Shown here one piece after another: positions 34,432 through 43,964 of a stretch of DNA of 64,000 nucleotides (position 1 is its first letter; each line of letters starts with the position of its first letter). Below the pieces are notes generated by a model. It worked only from the letters and a program-made list of their open reading frames with translations, did not search any database and was not told the DNA's origin. The stretch is from SZUA-100 sp965248135. Lineage in GTDB: Bacteria; Pseudomonadota; Alphaproteobacteria; Rhizobiales; Rhizobiaceae. The position numbers were made by a program, and so were the translations under genes. The stretch covers positions 1,302,001-1,366,000 of the forward strand of contig CBDFIN010000012.1 in NCBI GenBank assembly GCA_965248135.1. The letters run 5' to 3'.

Positions 34432-36276
34432 ATGAAATTTCTTGAACGGGCCAAATCCGAATTCCGCCAGGTGCTGCTGGCCCTAGCCTTGTTTTCTCTG
34501 GTGATAAATCTGCTGATGCTGACCATGCCTTTGTACATGCTGCAGATTTATGATCGTGTATTGCCCTCCCGCAGCACCGACACACTGACCTTTCTTACTA
34601 TCATTGCGGTTACTGCTCTGGTGGTATTCGGCCTTCTGGAGGGCGTTCGAAATCTCATCGCTGCACGCGCCGCCTTGCGCCTTGACACCACTTTGGGCGC
34701 TGAAACGCTGTCAGCCGTGATCAGACAGGGCAAGGCAACGCAAGGTGATATTCAGCCGCTGCGAGATTTGGCGGCGATCCGCACCTTTATCAGTTCACGT
34801 GTGGTGTTTGCCCTCTTGGACCTTCCTTTTTCGCCGATTTTCATCGCGATCCTGTATTTTATACATCCCCATCTGTTCTGGATTACCCTGACCGGGGCAG
34901 TGGTCCTGGCCCTGGTGGCCTTGGTCAGTCAGCGCACCAATGCGGCTGCAATGAGCCAATCTGCCAACAGTCACAACGAGGCGCTTGGTGCGGCACAGGC
35001 TTTCGCCCGTAATTCGGAGAGTCTGCAGGCCATGGGAATGGTGGAAGACGGGATATCAATCTGGGGCAGGGCAAACGCCGCTGCTCTGATCGCGCAGGAC
35101 GCGGCGGCGAAACGCAGCGCATTCCTTACCGGTCTGTCAAAAACCTTGCGGATCTGTTTGCAGGTGGCGGTGTTGGGCTATGGCGCTTATCTGGTGCTGG
35201 AAGGTCAGATGACCGCCGGAATGATTTTTGCTTCCTCGATAATTTCCGGTAGGGGATTGCAGCCCATCGATCAGGTGATAGGCGGTTGGCGCCAGTATGT
35301 CGTCGCCTGGTCTGCGTGGCTGCGGCTTAATAGTGTTCTCGCCACAAACAACAAGCCGGCAGCGCAAATCAAAATGCCTGATGTGAAAGGGCAGGTGTCG
35401 GTTGAGGGGCTGGTGGTCGCCGCACCCGGCAGTTCGATCGACAGTGCCATGCTAAAGCGGGTCTCCTTTTCGTTGCAGCAAGGCGAATCACTTGGAATTG
35501 TCGGACCAAGCGGCGCCGGCAAATCGACGCTTGCCAGGGTGCTGGTTGGCGCGGTCGTTCCGCTGGCCGGCCAGGTGCGGCTAGATGGCGTGGAAATTCT
35601 CCAGTGGGACAGCGAAGACCTGGGCCATCAGATCGGCTATCTTTCGCAGGAAGTCGAGTTGCTGCCTGGAACGGTTGCCAATAACATCGCCCGGCTGTCA
35701 AGAGATGCCGATTCTGAAAAAATACTGGCCGCCGCTCACAAGGCCGGTGTGCATGAAATGATCCTAAGACTGCCAGCCGGCTATGACACCGTGCTTGGCC
35801 TTGGCGGCTTTGCCTTGTCAGGCGGACAGCGCCAGCGTATCGCCCTTGCAAGAGCCTTTTATGGTGATCCCAAGCTGGTTATTCTGGATGAACCCAACGC
35901 CAATCTTGATGAGGCAGGTGATGCAGCGTTGAGCCGGGCGCTGAAAGCTGCATCAGAAAACAAAGCCACGGTAATGTTAGTCACCCAGCGACTACAGATT
36001 TTAAAATCTGTGGACATGATACTGCGACTTCATGCCGGCGCGGTGGATTTTTTCGGTAGCAAAGACGAATTTGTGGCCAGGCTGTCGGCAATTAACGAGC
36101 AGGCGATCCAACGGCAGCAATCGAAAACTTCGGGTAATGAAAAAAAGCGCAGCGAATCAAGTCCCCCGCCGCTGCAAATCGAGCCTGAAACCGGCGCAGC
36201 CACAAGCCAACAGGACAAGTCGGCGAATTCAACCGCCGAAGCACCCGATGAGCCAAAGTTTGAGGCAATCAAATGA
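34432..36276 (+). CDS. Type I secretion ABC transporter (PrtD-like)
   Basis: 614 residues. The membrane domain (about 1-300) has six helices starting FSLVINLLMLTMPLYMLQIYDRVLPSRS, a signature of type I secretion permease-ATPases of the PrtD/HasD class, without a peptidase domain. The ATPase (about 325-545) has Walker A GPSGAGKST, signature LSGGQRQRIALARAF and Walker B LVILDEPNANLD. A charged C-terminal tail rich in Ser, Pro and Gln follows. It exports unfolded proteins through a three-part channel. The HlyD-type adaptor follows with a four-base overlap. No secreted RTX substrate is visible beside it. Confidence 0.92.
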   Translation: MKFLERAKSEFRQVLLALALFSLVINLLMLTMPLYMLQIYDRVLPSRSTDTLTFLTIIAVTALVVFGLLEGVRNLIAARAALRLDTTLGAETLSAVIRQGKATQGDIQPLRDLAAIRTFISSRVVFALLDLPFSPIFIAILYFIHPHLFWITLTGAVVLALVALVSQRTNAAAMSQSANSHNEALGAAQAFARNSESLQAMGMVEDGISIWGRANAAALIAQDAAAKRSAFLTGLSKTLRICLQVAVLGYGAYLVLEGQMTAGMIFASSIISGRGLQPIDQVIGGWRQYVVAWSAWLRLNSVLATNNKPAAQIKMPDVKGQVSVEGLVVAAPGSSIDSAMLKRVSFSLQQGESLGIVGPSGAGKSTLARVLVGAVVPLAGQVRLDGVEILQWDSEDLGHQIGYLSQEVELLPGTVANNIARLSRDADSEKILAAAHKAGVHEMILRLPAGYDTVLGLGGFALSGGQRQRIALARAFYGDPKLVILDEPNANLDEAGDAALSRALKAASENKATVMLVTQRLQILKSVDMILRLHAGAVDFFGSKDEFVARLSAINEQAIQRQQSKTSGNEKKRSESSPPPLQIEPETGAATSQQDKSANSTAEAPDEPKFEAIK

Positions 36277-37598
36277 ATGTCGATGCAAAGGAGCGGAGCT
36301 GGGCCGCACATGTCAATACCAGCAGCAAAGCTGCGATTGTCTTTGGTCTGTTTGTGCTCGCCACATTTGTCGGTGGATTTGTCTTGTGGGCAACCATGGC
36401 ACCACTTTCCGGTGCTGCGGTCGCATCGGGCGTAGTCGCTGCGTCAGGTCAGAACCAGATTATTCAACATTTTGAAGGTGGCATTATTGAAAAAATACTG
36501 GTCAAAGAGGGCGACCGGGTAAAGGCCGATCAACCGTTGATTGCTCTTGACCGGACGGCTGCAATGGCCAGGCGCAACCGGCTTTCAAAACTGATGATTG
36601 CCTTGAAAGCGCGGATTGGGAGGCTGGAGGCGGAGCGGGATGAGGCGAGCGGGATTGCGTTCTCGGATCAACTGATAGAAGAGGCGAATAGGGAGAATCA
36701 GCAGGCAGATTTGCAAGAGCAAAAGAGCGAGTTTCACAAGCGGCTCGCCCGCAATGCCGCCGAGCAGAGTATACTTGATCAGCGCATAGCCGCGCTCAAT
36801 CAGCAAATCGACGGGTTTAAGGCGCAAAAAATGGCAACGCAGCGGCAGTTAGAAGTTGTCAGAGCCGATCTTGAGCGAAAACGGAAACTGCTGAAGAAGG
36901 GGTTGACCCAGCGCTCGCAGGTTACCCTGCTTGAACGCAGCGAGGCAGAACTAGGCGGCAGAATAGGCGGCTATACCGCAGAACTCGGTCGCGCCGGCGC
37001 GGCAATTGTCGAGGCCGGCGAGCAGCAAACCAAACTGCGCGCGCAAAAGGCCGAAACTGCTGCTGCCTCGCTCAATCAGGTTCGTCGTGAACTGGCCGAT
37101 GCACGCGAGCAGCTACGCGCGGCGATCGATGTGCTCAATCGGGTGATAATCCGCGCGCCTGGCGACGGTATTGTTGTGGCCTTGATGAAAAATACCCCGG
37201 GCAGCGTGGTGCGTGCGGGCGAAGATATAGTCGAACTTTTGCCAACGTCGAGTGAACTGATTGTTGAGGCAAGGATCAGCCCGCTGGACGTTGATGTGGT
37301 TAGTGTCGGACAACAGGCAAGTTTGCGGTTCTCGGCCCTAAACCAGCGTACAACGCCCGAGGTGATGGCAAATGTGATCTACATTTCGGCCGACCGTCTG
37401 GTTGATGCGGCAACGCGTGAATCCTATTATAATGCGCGCTTGAAAATAGCTGATGATCTCCCGGCTGAAATAAGTCAGGCAAATATTTTTCCGGGCATGC
37501 CAGTTGAAACCTACATTAAAACCGGAGACCGTACTTTCTTGGAATATGTCGCCCGCCCCATACTTGACTCATTCAGCCGCGCCTTCCGGGAAGAATAG
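36273..37598 (+). CDS. HlyD-family type I secretion adaptor (PrtE-like)
   Basis: 441 residues. One N-terminal membrane segment (FVLATFVGGFVLWATM) is followed by a lipoyl-like barrel (HFEGGIIEKILVKEGDRVKADQPL), a long coiled-coil hairpin (about 105-280) and the returning barrel (RAPGDGIVVALM, TPGSVVRAGEDIVELLP). This matches the membrane-fusion protein that couples the ABC exporter to an outer-membrane channel. It starts four bases before the stop of the ABC gene. An outer-membrane partner is not adjacent; TolC-type channels are often encoded elsewhere. Confidence 0.92.
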   Translation: MNVDAKERSWAAHVNTSSKAAIVFGLFVLATFVGGFVLWATMAPLSGAAVASGVVAASGQNQIIQHFEGGIIEKILVKEGDRVKADQPLIALDRTAAMARRNRLSKLMIALKARIGRLEAERDEASGIAFSDQLIEEANRENQQADLQEQKSEFHKRLARNAAEQSILDQRIAALNQQIDGFKAQKMATQRQLEVVRADLERKRKLLKKGLTQRSQVTLLERSEAELGGRIGGYTAELGRAGAAIVEAGEQQTKLRAQKAETAAASLNQVRRELADAREQLRAAIDVLNRVIIRAPGDGIVVALMKNTPGSVVRAGEDIVELLPTSSELIVEARISPLDVDVVSVGQQASLRFSALNQRTTPEVMANVIYISADRLVDAATRESYYNARLKIADDLPAEISQANIFPGMPVETYIKTGDRTFLEYVARPILDSFSRAFREE

Positions 37599-37770
37599 GC
37601 GATAACAGATGCAGGCGGCGTGCTAATTCGCTACCCGCAGCAATTTACACGCTAAATGAGCACACGATACCCGACAACTTTCCCTTTTAATTCAAATATT
37701 ATATGACAGTATAGGATGTATCGGCAACAGTGACCACTTAGCCGCTAGTCGATTGATCGCGTGTGGGGAA

Positions 37771-39561
37771 ATGACGGTAAAACAGTTCAAACGTCAGCTG
37801 GCTACCATTATGTCTATTGATGTGGACTCTTACAGCGTGCTGATGGGGGTTGACGAAGAACATACGGTGGAGCAACTGAGCAACCATCGGCAACTGGTGC
37901 AAAATTCGGTATTGAAATTCGGTGGCCGTTTGTTTGGAGTCGCCGGTGACAGTCAGATGGCCGAATTCACCAATCCGCTCGAAGCACTGCGAAGTGCAAT
38001 TGACTTCCAGGTAACAATAGCAAGACACAACCAGTCTCTGGAAGTCAAAAAGCGCATGCAATTGCGTGTTGGGCTGAATATCGGCGACGTGATCGTCGAG
38101 GACGGCGATCTATATGGTGACGACGTCAATATTTCAGCACGGCTGCAGGAAAACGCTCACCCTGGAGGCATTGCCGTATCTCAAACCATCTATTCGCACG
38201 TTGACGGCAAGATTGACGCATCCTTTGAAGACGACGGACCCCAATATTTTAAAAATATAGGCACTCCTATTCGCCTGTTTCATGTTCAATTTGACGGTGT
38301 TGATCAAGCCGACAGGTTGGCCTTGAACAAAGCGGTTCCATCGGCATCGGTCAAACAGGCAATTTCAGGTTTAGCTGACCGGCCAGCGCTTGCGGTACTG
38401 CCATTTGAAGATCACAGTGCCAGTGATGATTCGCAGTACATCGCAGATGGCCTGTCGGAAGACCTGGCCATTGGCCTGGCCAAATTGCGCTGGTTCCCGG
38501 TGATCGCTCGTGGTTCCAGTGTTGTTTTTCGCGGCAAACCGGTGAATGAAATGACCATCGGGAGAACGTTGGGGGCAAGATATTTGCTCGAAGGTAGCGT
38601 TAAGCTGCGTGGTAAAGACATTCGCGTCACCACCCAGTTGGTCAATGCCAATGCGGGCCTCAATATCTGGAGCAATTCCTATCAATATCCTATAGATAGC
38701 CTGTTTGATCTCCAGGATGAAATCATCCACAATATTATCTCGGTACTGAGTTCTCAAATCGATCAGGCCGAGCAATCGCGCTCCTATACCAAATCTTATG
38801 AAAAACTGGACACCTGGGATCTGGTCAAACGGGCCTCATGGCACCAAAACCGGTTGACCAGGGACGATGCCGACAGGGCCTACGAAATTCTTTGTGAAGC
38901 GCTGGAGCGAGACCCAAATTCCGTTGACGCACTGGTTCAGATGGCCTGGTGGAACTTCTTGCACGTATGGACCCAGCAGGAAGATGAAGAGAAATTGATC
39001 GATATGGAGAAACTGGCGCGCTGGGCCATGAACATGGATATAATGGATTCCCGGCCACACATGCTGATTGGAATATCTTGGTTAATGCGCCGGATGGCCG
39101 AAAAGGCCAGAGGGCCTTTGGAGGAAGCCGTAAGGCTCAATCCCAGTCTGGCCCTGGCGCACGCATCCATCGGCACCACGTATATTCTGACCGGAGACGG
39201 CAGCAAGGCCATTCCGCCGCTGAAAACTGCGATGCGGTTAAACCCGGTTGATTTGAACTGTTTCCACACGCTGGGTGAGCTAGCAATTGCCCATTTCATC
39301 GTCGGCAAGCTAGAAGATTGTTTTGATTACACCGAGCGATCACTGGGATTGCGGCCGGGTTATTGGTACGCGCACGTGGTTCGCATCGCAGCATTGGTCG
39401 AGCAGGGCGAGCAGGACAGTGCGGCACATGAGGTTGAAAAACTGGTAGCGCGACACCCCCGGTTGAGTGTGCGTGATGTGCGATGGATCCCGATTGTTGA
39501 TACGACTTTGATGGACCGGCTGGTCAATGGGCTTGTGAGGGCTGGATTTGCCGGAAACTAG
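37771..39561 (+). CDS. Class III adenylate/guanylate cyclase with TPR domain
   Basis: 596 residues from ATG 37771; TTG 37753 is an alternative. The cyclase domain (about 1-180) has TIMSIDVDSYSVLMGVDEE with the first metal Asp, GDSQMAEF for the second, and GDDVNISARLQ with the transition-state Asn/Arg. A second region (about 205-320) has ALAVLPFEDHSASDD and ARYLLEGSVKLRG, the TolB-like domain often fused to these cyclases. TPR-like helical repeats follow to the end. No membrane segment is obvious. It lies 172 bases after the secretion genes and may be independent. Confidence 0.85.
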   Translation: MTVKQFKRQLATIMSIDVDSYSVLMGVDEEHTVEQLSNHRQLVQNSVLKFGGRLFGVAGDSQMAEFTNPLEALRSAIDFQVTIARHNQSLEVKKRMQLRVGLNIGDVIVEDGDLYGDDVNISARLQENAHPGGIAVSQTIYSHVDGKIDASFEDDGPQYFKNIGTPIRLFHVQFDGVDQADRLALNKAVPSASVKQAISGLADRPALAVLPFEDHSASDDSQYIADGLSEDLAIGLAKLRWFPVIARGSSVVFRGKPVNEMTIGRTLGARYLLEGSVKLRGKDIRVTTQLVNANAGLNIWSNSYQYPIDSLFDLQDEIIHNIISVLSSQIDQAEQSRSYTKSYEKLDTWDLVKRASWHQNRLTRDDADRAYEILCEALERDPNSVDALVQMAWWNFLHVWTQQEDEEKLIDMEKLARWAMNMDIMDSRPHMLIGISWLMRRMAEKARGPLEEAVRLNPSLALAHASIGTTYILTGDGSKAIPPLKTAMRLNPVDLNCFHTLGELAIAHFIVGKLEDCFDYTERSLGLRPGYWYAHVVRIAALVEQGEQDSAAHEVEKLVARHPRLSVRDVRWIPIVDTTLMDRLVNGLVRAGFAGN

Positions 39562-39871
39562 CCAGGCGAACCGCAAGGCCTGTGTCAAATTGCACAAATT
39601 TCAGATGCGGTGATGGCATAGCCAGCAGAGGGAAAAATCGATCAACCATCATATGGGTCAATATGAACGCAGGTAGCTCCAATAAGAGACTTTTGCAGAC
39701 TGCGACAAATTGTCATTTCGTCGATATTCGCAAGTATATTTGTCATAAGTGTGCAATTCTACACACTCAGGCCTGCAAACCTTCGTTACACTGGCTTATA
39801 TTGACTTGCTGCTTCGTGCGTATTTTCAATCTGCAGGTGGAATTTAGGGATTCTACCCGCAGACTTCCTGG

Positions 39872-39896
39872 CCCCGGTTCTCCGGGGTCTTTTTTT
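39872..39896 (+). terminator. Rho-independent terminator
   Basis: Stem CCCCGG/CCGGGG with a TTCT loop, followed by TCT and a run of seven or eight T. It lies about 310 bases after the cyclase gene on the same strand. Confidence 0.85.
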
Positions 39897-39923
39897 GGGC
39901 AAGCCTGCCGAAAATACCATTGG

Positions 39924-39975
39924 TATAGCTGGACACCTTCAAAATGATACGATCAGTAGTCTCTTCGTTCACGGC
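39924..39975. repeat. 52-bp dispersed repeat, copy 2
   Basis: Matches 18373-18424 from TATAGCTGGACA to TTCACGGC with scattered differences and equal length. No transposase sequence lies next to this copy. Confidence 0.55.
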
Positions 39976-40146
39976 GGGCGCTGCCCGGGCCTGCTCGGGC
40001 CTTCGGAGGGGGGGCGCGCAAAGGCGCCGGTCGGTTCCGCCCGCAAATTGATTTCATCAATTTGTACATCGGGCTTCAATCGCTCCTGATGAGCCATGAT
40101 CACTTGAAAATAATCATGCTATAGCTGCAGTCTTTTGGGGCAGTAG

Positions 40147-41088
40147 CTATCGCACCGTATGCCTGATTATTTCGGCTATCTGCTGCAAGCATTCGCCTTC
40201 GGTTTTTCCAGAAGTTCTAAAAGTTACATCGGCTTTGGCATAAAGCGGCTTTCGGTTTGCGAGTAACTTTCTAAGCTGCCGCATGGCGTCTGGCTGACCG
40301 GTCATGGGTCTTTTGTCTCCTTGACTCCAAACCCTCGACATGTGTTCTTCCGGCAGAGCCTGCAGCCAAATGGTAAAACAGTTCTGCAGCAGATATTGAT
40401 AATTGGCGGGTTCGGTGACTATCCCACCGGCCACCGCCAGCACCAGCTTGTCGCCGCCCTCGATCACCTTTCGCAATGATTGCAATTCCAGCTGCCGATA
40501 ACCGTCATTGCCATAAAGCGCCATAACCTCATGAACCGGTATACCGCTAATGCGCTCGATTTGCTCGTTCAGCTCCATGAACACGGTTTTGGTGTGTTCG
40601 GCCACCAATTTTCCAAGTGTGGATTTACCAGCGCCGCGTAAGCCAATCAGTGCAATGCGGTCAATTTTTGAATTGTGTTGGCTCGCGTCGCCTAGCAACT
40701 CGATGACTTTGCTGCGCTTGGCATCATCCGCACTGTGCAGCAGCGAGATAATTGAGGAGATTTTCGCTTCCTCGCCATGGTGGCTGATCAGGTGCTCAAC
40801 CCGGTCATCGAGCGCCTCGGCCACCCGATGTAACAACAGCACGGAAATGTTCCCCGTACCACCTTCAAGCTGCGCCAGGTATCGCTGCGATACGCCACAA
40901 AGTTCAGAAAGCGCCCGACGTGACATGCCCATGGCAACACGCTTCTTTCGGATATTGTCACCGATGCCGGTCAAAAACGCATCTTCGCTTTCAGTGCGTG
41001 CAGGCCCGGCCGACAGGTTTCGTGGCAGCTCCCCGTTGGTTGGTGACTGCACAGACGTGACCAAGCTGGAGCGGGTATTGCTCTTCAT
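40147..41088 (-). CDS. boxR: BoxR: benzoyl-CoA-responsive regulator with shikimate kinase-like domain
   Basis: 313 residues from ATG 41088; TTG 41094, whose TTGA overlaps the boxA stop, is the alternative. A helix-turn-helix (about 45-105; RKKRVAMGMSRRALSELCGVSQRYLAQLEGG) is fused to a shikimate kinase-like domain (P-loop GLRGAGKSTLGKL, then MELNEQIERISG). This fusion is the hallmark of BoxR/BzdR regulators, in which the kinase-like part binds benzoyl-CoA rather than shikimate and relieves repression. It is the last gene of the boxC-boxB-boxA-boxR operon, so the regulator is probably made together with the enzymes. Confidence 0.93.
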   Translation of the reverse strand: MKSNTRSSLVTSVQSPTNGELPRNLSAGPARTESEDAFLTGIGDNIRKKRVAMGMSRRALSELCGVSQRYLAQLEGGTGNISVLLLHRVAEALDDRVEHLISHHGEEAKISSIISLLHSADDAKRSKVIELLGDASQHNSKIDRIALIGLRGAGKSTLGKLVAEHTKTVFMELNEQIERISGIPVHEVMALYGNDGYRQLELQSLRKVIEGGDKLVLAVAGGIVTEPANYQYLLQNCFTIWLQALPEEHMSRVWSQGDKRPMTGQPDAMRQLRKLLANRKPLYAKADVTFRTSGKTEGECLQQIAEIIRHTVR

Positions 41089-41090
41089 CG

Positions 41091-42275
41091 TCAATAGGTT
41101 TCCACATGGTAGCGGCCCTCTTCACGCATTAACACGCGCAATTGTGGCCAATCAATTCCCCCGCCGCCGCAGATTTCTGTAAAGGCCGTCTCAACGCCCT
41201 CTTCCATCGCCTTTAACCCGCAAATATAGATGTAACTGTGGGGGGAAGCGAGGTTTTCCAGCAGGCTGTCTTTTTCCCTGGCCAACCGGTCCTGGACATA
41301 TTCTTTGGGCTGGTCTTCGACCCGGGAGAGACAGAAATGTTTTTTTAGAAAACTGCCCGGCACTTTCTTCAACGGCCCGAAATAAGGTAGGGAATCGGCG
41401 TCTCTGGCGCCAAAAAACAACGTGAGTTTTCCTTCGATATCGGGCGCGGTTCGCTGCCGTCGCATGGTGAATGCCCGAAATGGCGCCGAGCCCGTGCCAG
41501 TGCAGATCATGATAATTTGGGCGCGCGGGTCTTCCGGCAGCAAGAATGTCGATCCGAACGGACCGCATATCTGCACCTCATCGCCTCTTTCAAGGTCGCA
41601 GACATAATTCGAGCATACACCTCCGGTTTCCCGTTTGACCGTCAGCGAAAAATTGTTGGTGTTGGGGCGTTCCCCGTCCCGCGGACTGGAGACAGAATAC
41701 AATCTCGGCAGATGGGGTTTGCCATTACTGTCAGCGCCTGGCGCAATAATGCCAATACTCTGGCCTTCGAGCAGGGGAAAGGCCTGATCACCAAGATCGA
41801 GAATGATATGACGAACATCATTGTCGGCCGAAGGCTGCGTGAGGCGGAAATTACCCTGCACCCTGGCTGTCAGCGGAGTATTGAACCCGGACAGATTTAT
41901 CTGGGCCTTGGCAGCCGATGAAGGCGCTACCGACCTGCCACCCGCGCCGGCATGGGCCTCATCGAGCAGCTTTTCGATTTCCTCATCCAGCGCCTCGATA
42001 TTGGTGGCTTGAGCGGGAAGTTCTGCCTGTTGTGGCAATTCCATCCATTCCAGCTGGTCGTCCAAACGCCAGGGCTCGGTAACCACCTGCCAATTATCGA
42101 TGGCGCCGGTTGGACAGGGTCCAATGCAATTCATGCAATGTTTACAACTGTTAAAATCGACAACCACATTATCGTCATTGTGGGAAACGGCGCCGATCGG
42201 GCAGGCCTCTTCGCAGGCATGACAGCGAATGCATATTTCAGGATCGATCAGATGTTGTTTGACCGGCACGTTCAT
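41091..42275 (-). CDS. boxA: BoxA: benzoyl-CoA 2,3-epoxidase reductase component
   Basis: 394 residues from ATG 42275. The frame continues upstream to 42332, but that part is encoded by the palindromic repeat and is rejected. Two [4Fe-4S] ferredoxin motifs (CIRCHACEEACP, CKHCMNCIGPCP) open the protein, then a flavin domain with RLYSVSSP and GGVCSNYV and an NADPH domain with CTGTGSAPFRAF. It transfers electrons from NADPH to BoxB. It is separated from boxB by a 169-bp double-hairpin repeat, an unusual feature for an operon. Confidence 0.94.
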   Translation of the reverse strand: MNVPVKQHLIDPEICIRCHACEEACPIGAVSHNDDNVVVDFNSCKHCMNCIGPCPTGAIDNWQVVTEPWRLDDQLEWMELPQQAELPAQATNIEALDEEIEKLLDEAHAGAGGRSVAPSSAAKAQINLSGFNTPLTARVQGNFRLTQPSADNDVRHIILDLGDQAFPLLEGQSIGIIAPGADSNGKPHLPRLYSVSSPRDGERPNTNNFSLTVKRETGGVCSNYVCDLERGDEVQICGPFGSTFLLPEDPRAQIIMICTGTGSAPFRAFTMRRQRTAPDIEGKLTLFFGARDADSLPYFGPLKKVPGSFLKKHFCLSRVEDQPKEYVQDRLAREKDSLLENLASPHSYIYICGLKAMEEGVETAFTEICGGGGIDWPQLRVLMREEGRYHVETY

Positions 42276-42300
42276 GGTTGCTGACACTTTCTTGCAAGTT

Positions 42301-42469
42301 CTAGTGGAATGAATTTGACATTTGGTACCCACTTGCAGCTTCGCTCATTTTCAAATGCCAAATTCAAAAATTCCACTAGATTCAATATCTTGCTAGTGGT
42401 TCTTTTGATTCCAACATTTGCAAATATGGGTGCTGCAACGGGATGAAAATGTTGGCACAGAACCACTAG
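42301..42469. repeat. CTAGTGG palindromic repeat, 169-bp copy 2
   Basis: Same length as the copy at 7226-7394 with about 8 differences. Hairpin 1 spans CTAGTGGAAT to ATTCCACTAG; hairpin 2 spans CTAGTGGTTC to GAACCACTAG. It fills the boxB-boxA gap, starting two bases from the boxB stop codon and ending 25 bases before the boxA ATG. Confidence 0.88.
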
Positions 42470-42470
42470 C

Positions 42471-43922
42471 TCAGGCCATGTGAATCTGGACATACTCAAA
42501 ATCGCCGGGCTTGTTGTCGATACCCATCCTTGGAGGTGCAATCCAGCCGGCATATTTGCCCGCTTCCCAAACCGGCTTCATCAGAGATTTGATGAACTCT
42601 CCATCGTCTGTGGTTGGCAGCCATGCGCCCTTTTGCTGCTCCCATTGCTGATCGCATACAACTTCCCCGTCAGGGGTTACGTTGTGGTTGACAAAGGTTC
42701 CGATCTTCCGATGGAATCCCTGATGGGGCAGTTTGAGTTCAAAGTCCACGCCCGCTTTTTTGATGATTGCATTCCAGCGTTTGACCCCACCTGCGGCATC
42801 TTTTGAGTAGTCATCGCGAAGCCGCATGTTGATGGCGGAGAGTGCGGATACATCCTCGGCGACCACCTTGCCGTCTCTAACGGCAATGGCTGAATAGGTA
42901 TCATTATGGAGTTGATGATCATCGTCGATCTTCACTTCCTGATAGCGACCCTTGATGCCGGCGTTGAAAGCGTTGGCGGCATTGGTGGAAATTTCAGCAC
43001 CAAACAGATCAAGCGAAAGCGAATAGTGCAGGTTGAGCTTCTTTTGGATAGTCGGAAGATCAACAACGCCCAGCTTTCTGGCCGCTTCAAGGTCGTTGGC
43101 ATCATCAATGCCTGCCTCTTTTATCGCCTCGCAGGTGCGTTGGATGGTACGCCCGACCCCGGTCTCGCCGACGAACATGTGGTGCGCCTCTTCGGTTAGC
43201 ATGAAGCGACAGGTGCGCGACAAGGGGTCGAAGCCCGACTGTGCCAGCGCTTCAAGTTGCATTTTGCCATCACGATCGGTGAAATAGGTGAACATGAAGA
43301 AGGAAAGCCAATCAGGTGTTTCCTCATTGAATGCGCCAAGCATGCGTGGTGCTTCCTTCGAGCCCGATGCCCTTTGCAGCAGACCATTGGCCTCTTCTCG
43401 CCCATCGGCACCAAAATATTTCTGCAAGATATAGACCATTGCCCATAAATGCCGACCCTCTTCGACATTAACCTGAAACAGGTTGCGCATATCATAAAGT
43501 GATGGCGCGGTCTTGCCCAGGAAACGCTGCTGCTCAACCGATGCCGGTTCGGTGTCGCCCTGAATGACAATGAGCCGGCGCAACAGGGCGCGATATTCGC
43601 CCGGCACTTCCTGCCATGCGGGTTCGCCAAAATGTTCACCGCACGGAATGCGCCGGTCCTCAACCTGTGGCGCCAATAATACACCCCAGCGGTAGTCGGG
43701 CATTCTCACATAATCGAATTTGGCCCAACCCCTGGGGTCAACGCTAACCGCGGTTCGCAGATAAACACTGCTTTCCTGAAAGCCCTCAGGCCCCATATTA
43801 TTCCACCAGTTGAGGTATCCAGGATGCCACTTTTCCAGCGCTTTCAGCACCCGGCGGTCGGAAGAAAGATTGACATTGTTGGGAATTTTAGTGTCGTAGC
43901 TGACGTCAATTGTGCCGGTCAT
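42471..43922 (-). CDS. boxB: BoxB: benzoyl-CoA 2,3-epoxidase oxygenase component
   Basis: 483 residues, near the family's usual 475. The diiron ligands are visible as EEGRHLW and EEAHHMFVGE, the two EXXH-type helices of class I diiron oxygenases. Sequence such as WWNNMGPEGFQESSVYLRTAVSVDPRGWA is characteristic of BoxB. It epoxidises the ring of benzoyl-CoA using O2 and electrons from BoxA. It follows boxC after 42 bases. Confidence 0.95.
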   Translation of the reverse strand: MTGTIDVSYDTKIPNNVNLSSDRRVLKALEKWHPGYLNWWNNMGPEGFQESSVYLRTAVSVDPRGWAKFDYVRMPDYRWGVLLAPQVEDRRIPCGEHFGEPAWQEVPGEYRALLRRLIVIQGDTEPASVEQQRFLGKTAPSLYDMRNLFQVNVEEGRHLWAMVYILQKYFGADGREEANGLLQRASGSKEAPRMLGAFNEETPDWLSFFMFTYFTDRDGKMQLEALAQSGFDPLSRTCRFMLTEEAHHMFVGETGVGRTIQRTCEAIKEAGIDDANDLEAARKLGVVDLPTIQKKLNLHYSLSLDLFGAEISTNAANAFNAGIKGRYQEVKIDDDHQLHNDTYSAIAVRDGKVVAEDVSALSAINMRLRDDYSKDAAGGVKRWNAIIKKAGVDFELKLPHQGFHRKIGTFVNHNVTPDGEVVCDQQWEQQKGAWLPTTDDGEFIKSLMKPVWEAGKYAGWIAPPRMGIDNKPGDFEYVQIHMA

Positions 43923-43964
43923 GATAGCCTCGTTGGTTGGAATTTCTGCACCTGGTTGAATTTT

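Larger units (their letters stand above)
39562..40146. other. Intergenic stretch holding a terminator and dispersed repeats
   Basis: 585 bases without a convincing gene. It contains an intrinsic terminator (39872-39896), a 52-bp repeat shared with 18373-18424, a GC-rich stretch (39975-40045), a short hairpin around TTGATTTCATCAA (about 40046-40060) and a copy of the ATGAT...ATCATGCTATA motif also found near 3272. The accumulation of repeat pieces suggests old insertion or rearrangement. Confidence 0.6.

Noticed and set aside
34432..39561. Secreted RTX substrate near the type I secretion genes
   Set aside because: No protein with Gly/Asp-rich nonapeptide repeats is encoded in the neighbourhood.
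42276..42332. N-terminal extension of BoxA beginning MGTKCQIHSTR
   Set aside because: The codons lie in and beside the palindromic repeat; the same peptide appears from the repeat copy near 7220 in non-coding sequence. The ferredoxin domain starts normally at ATG 42275.
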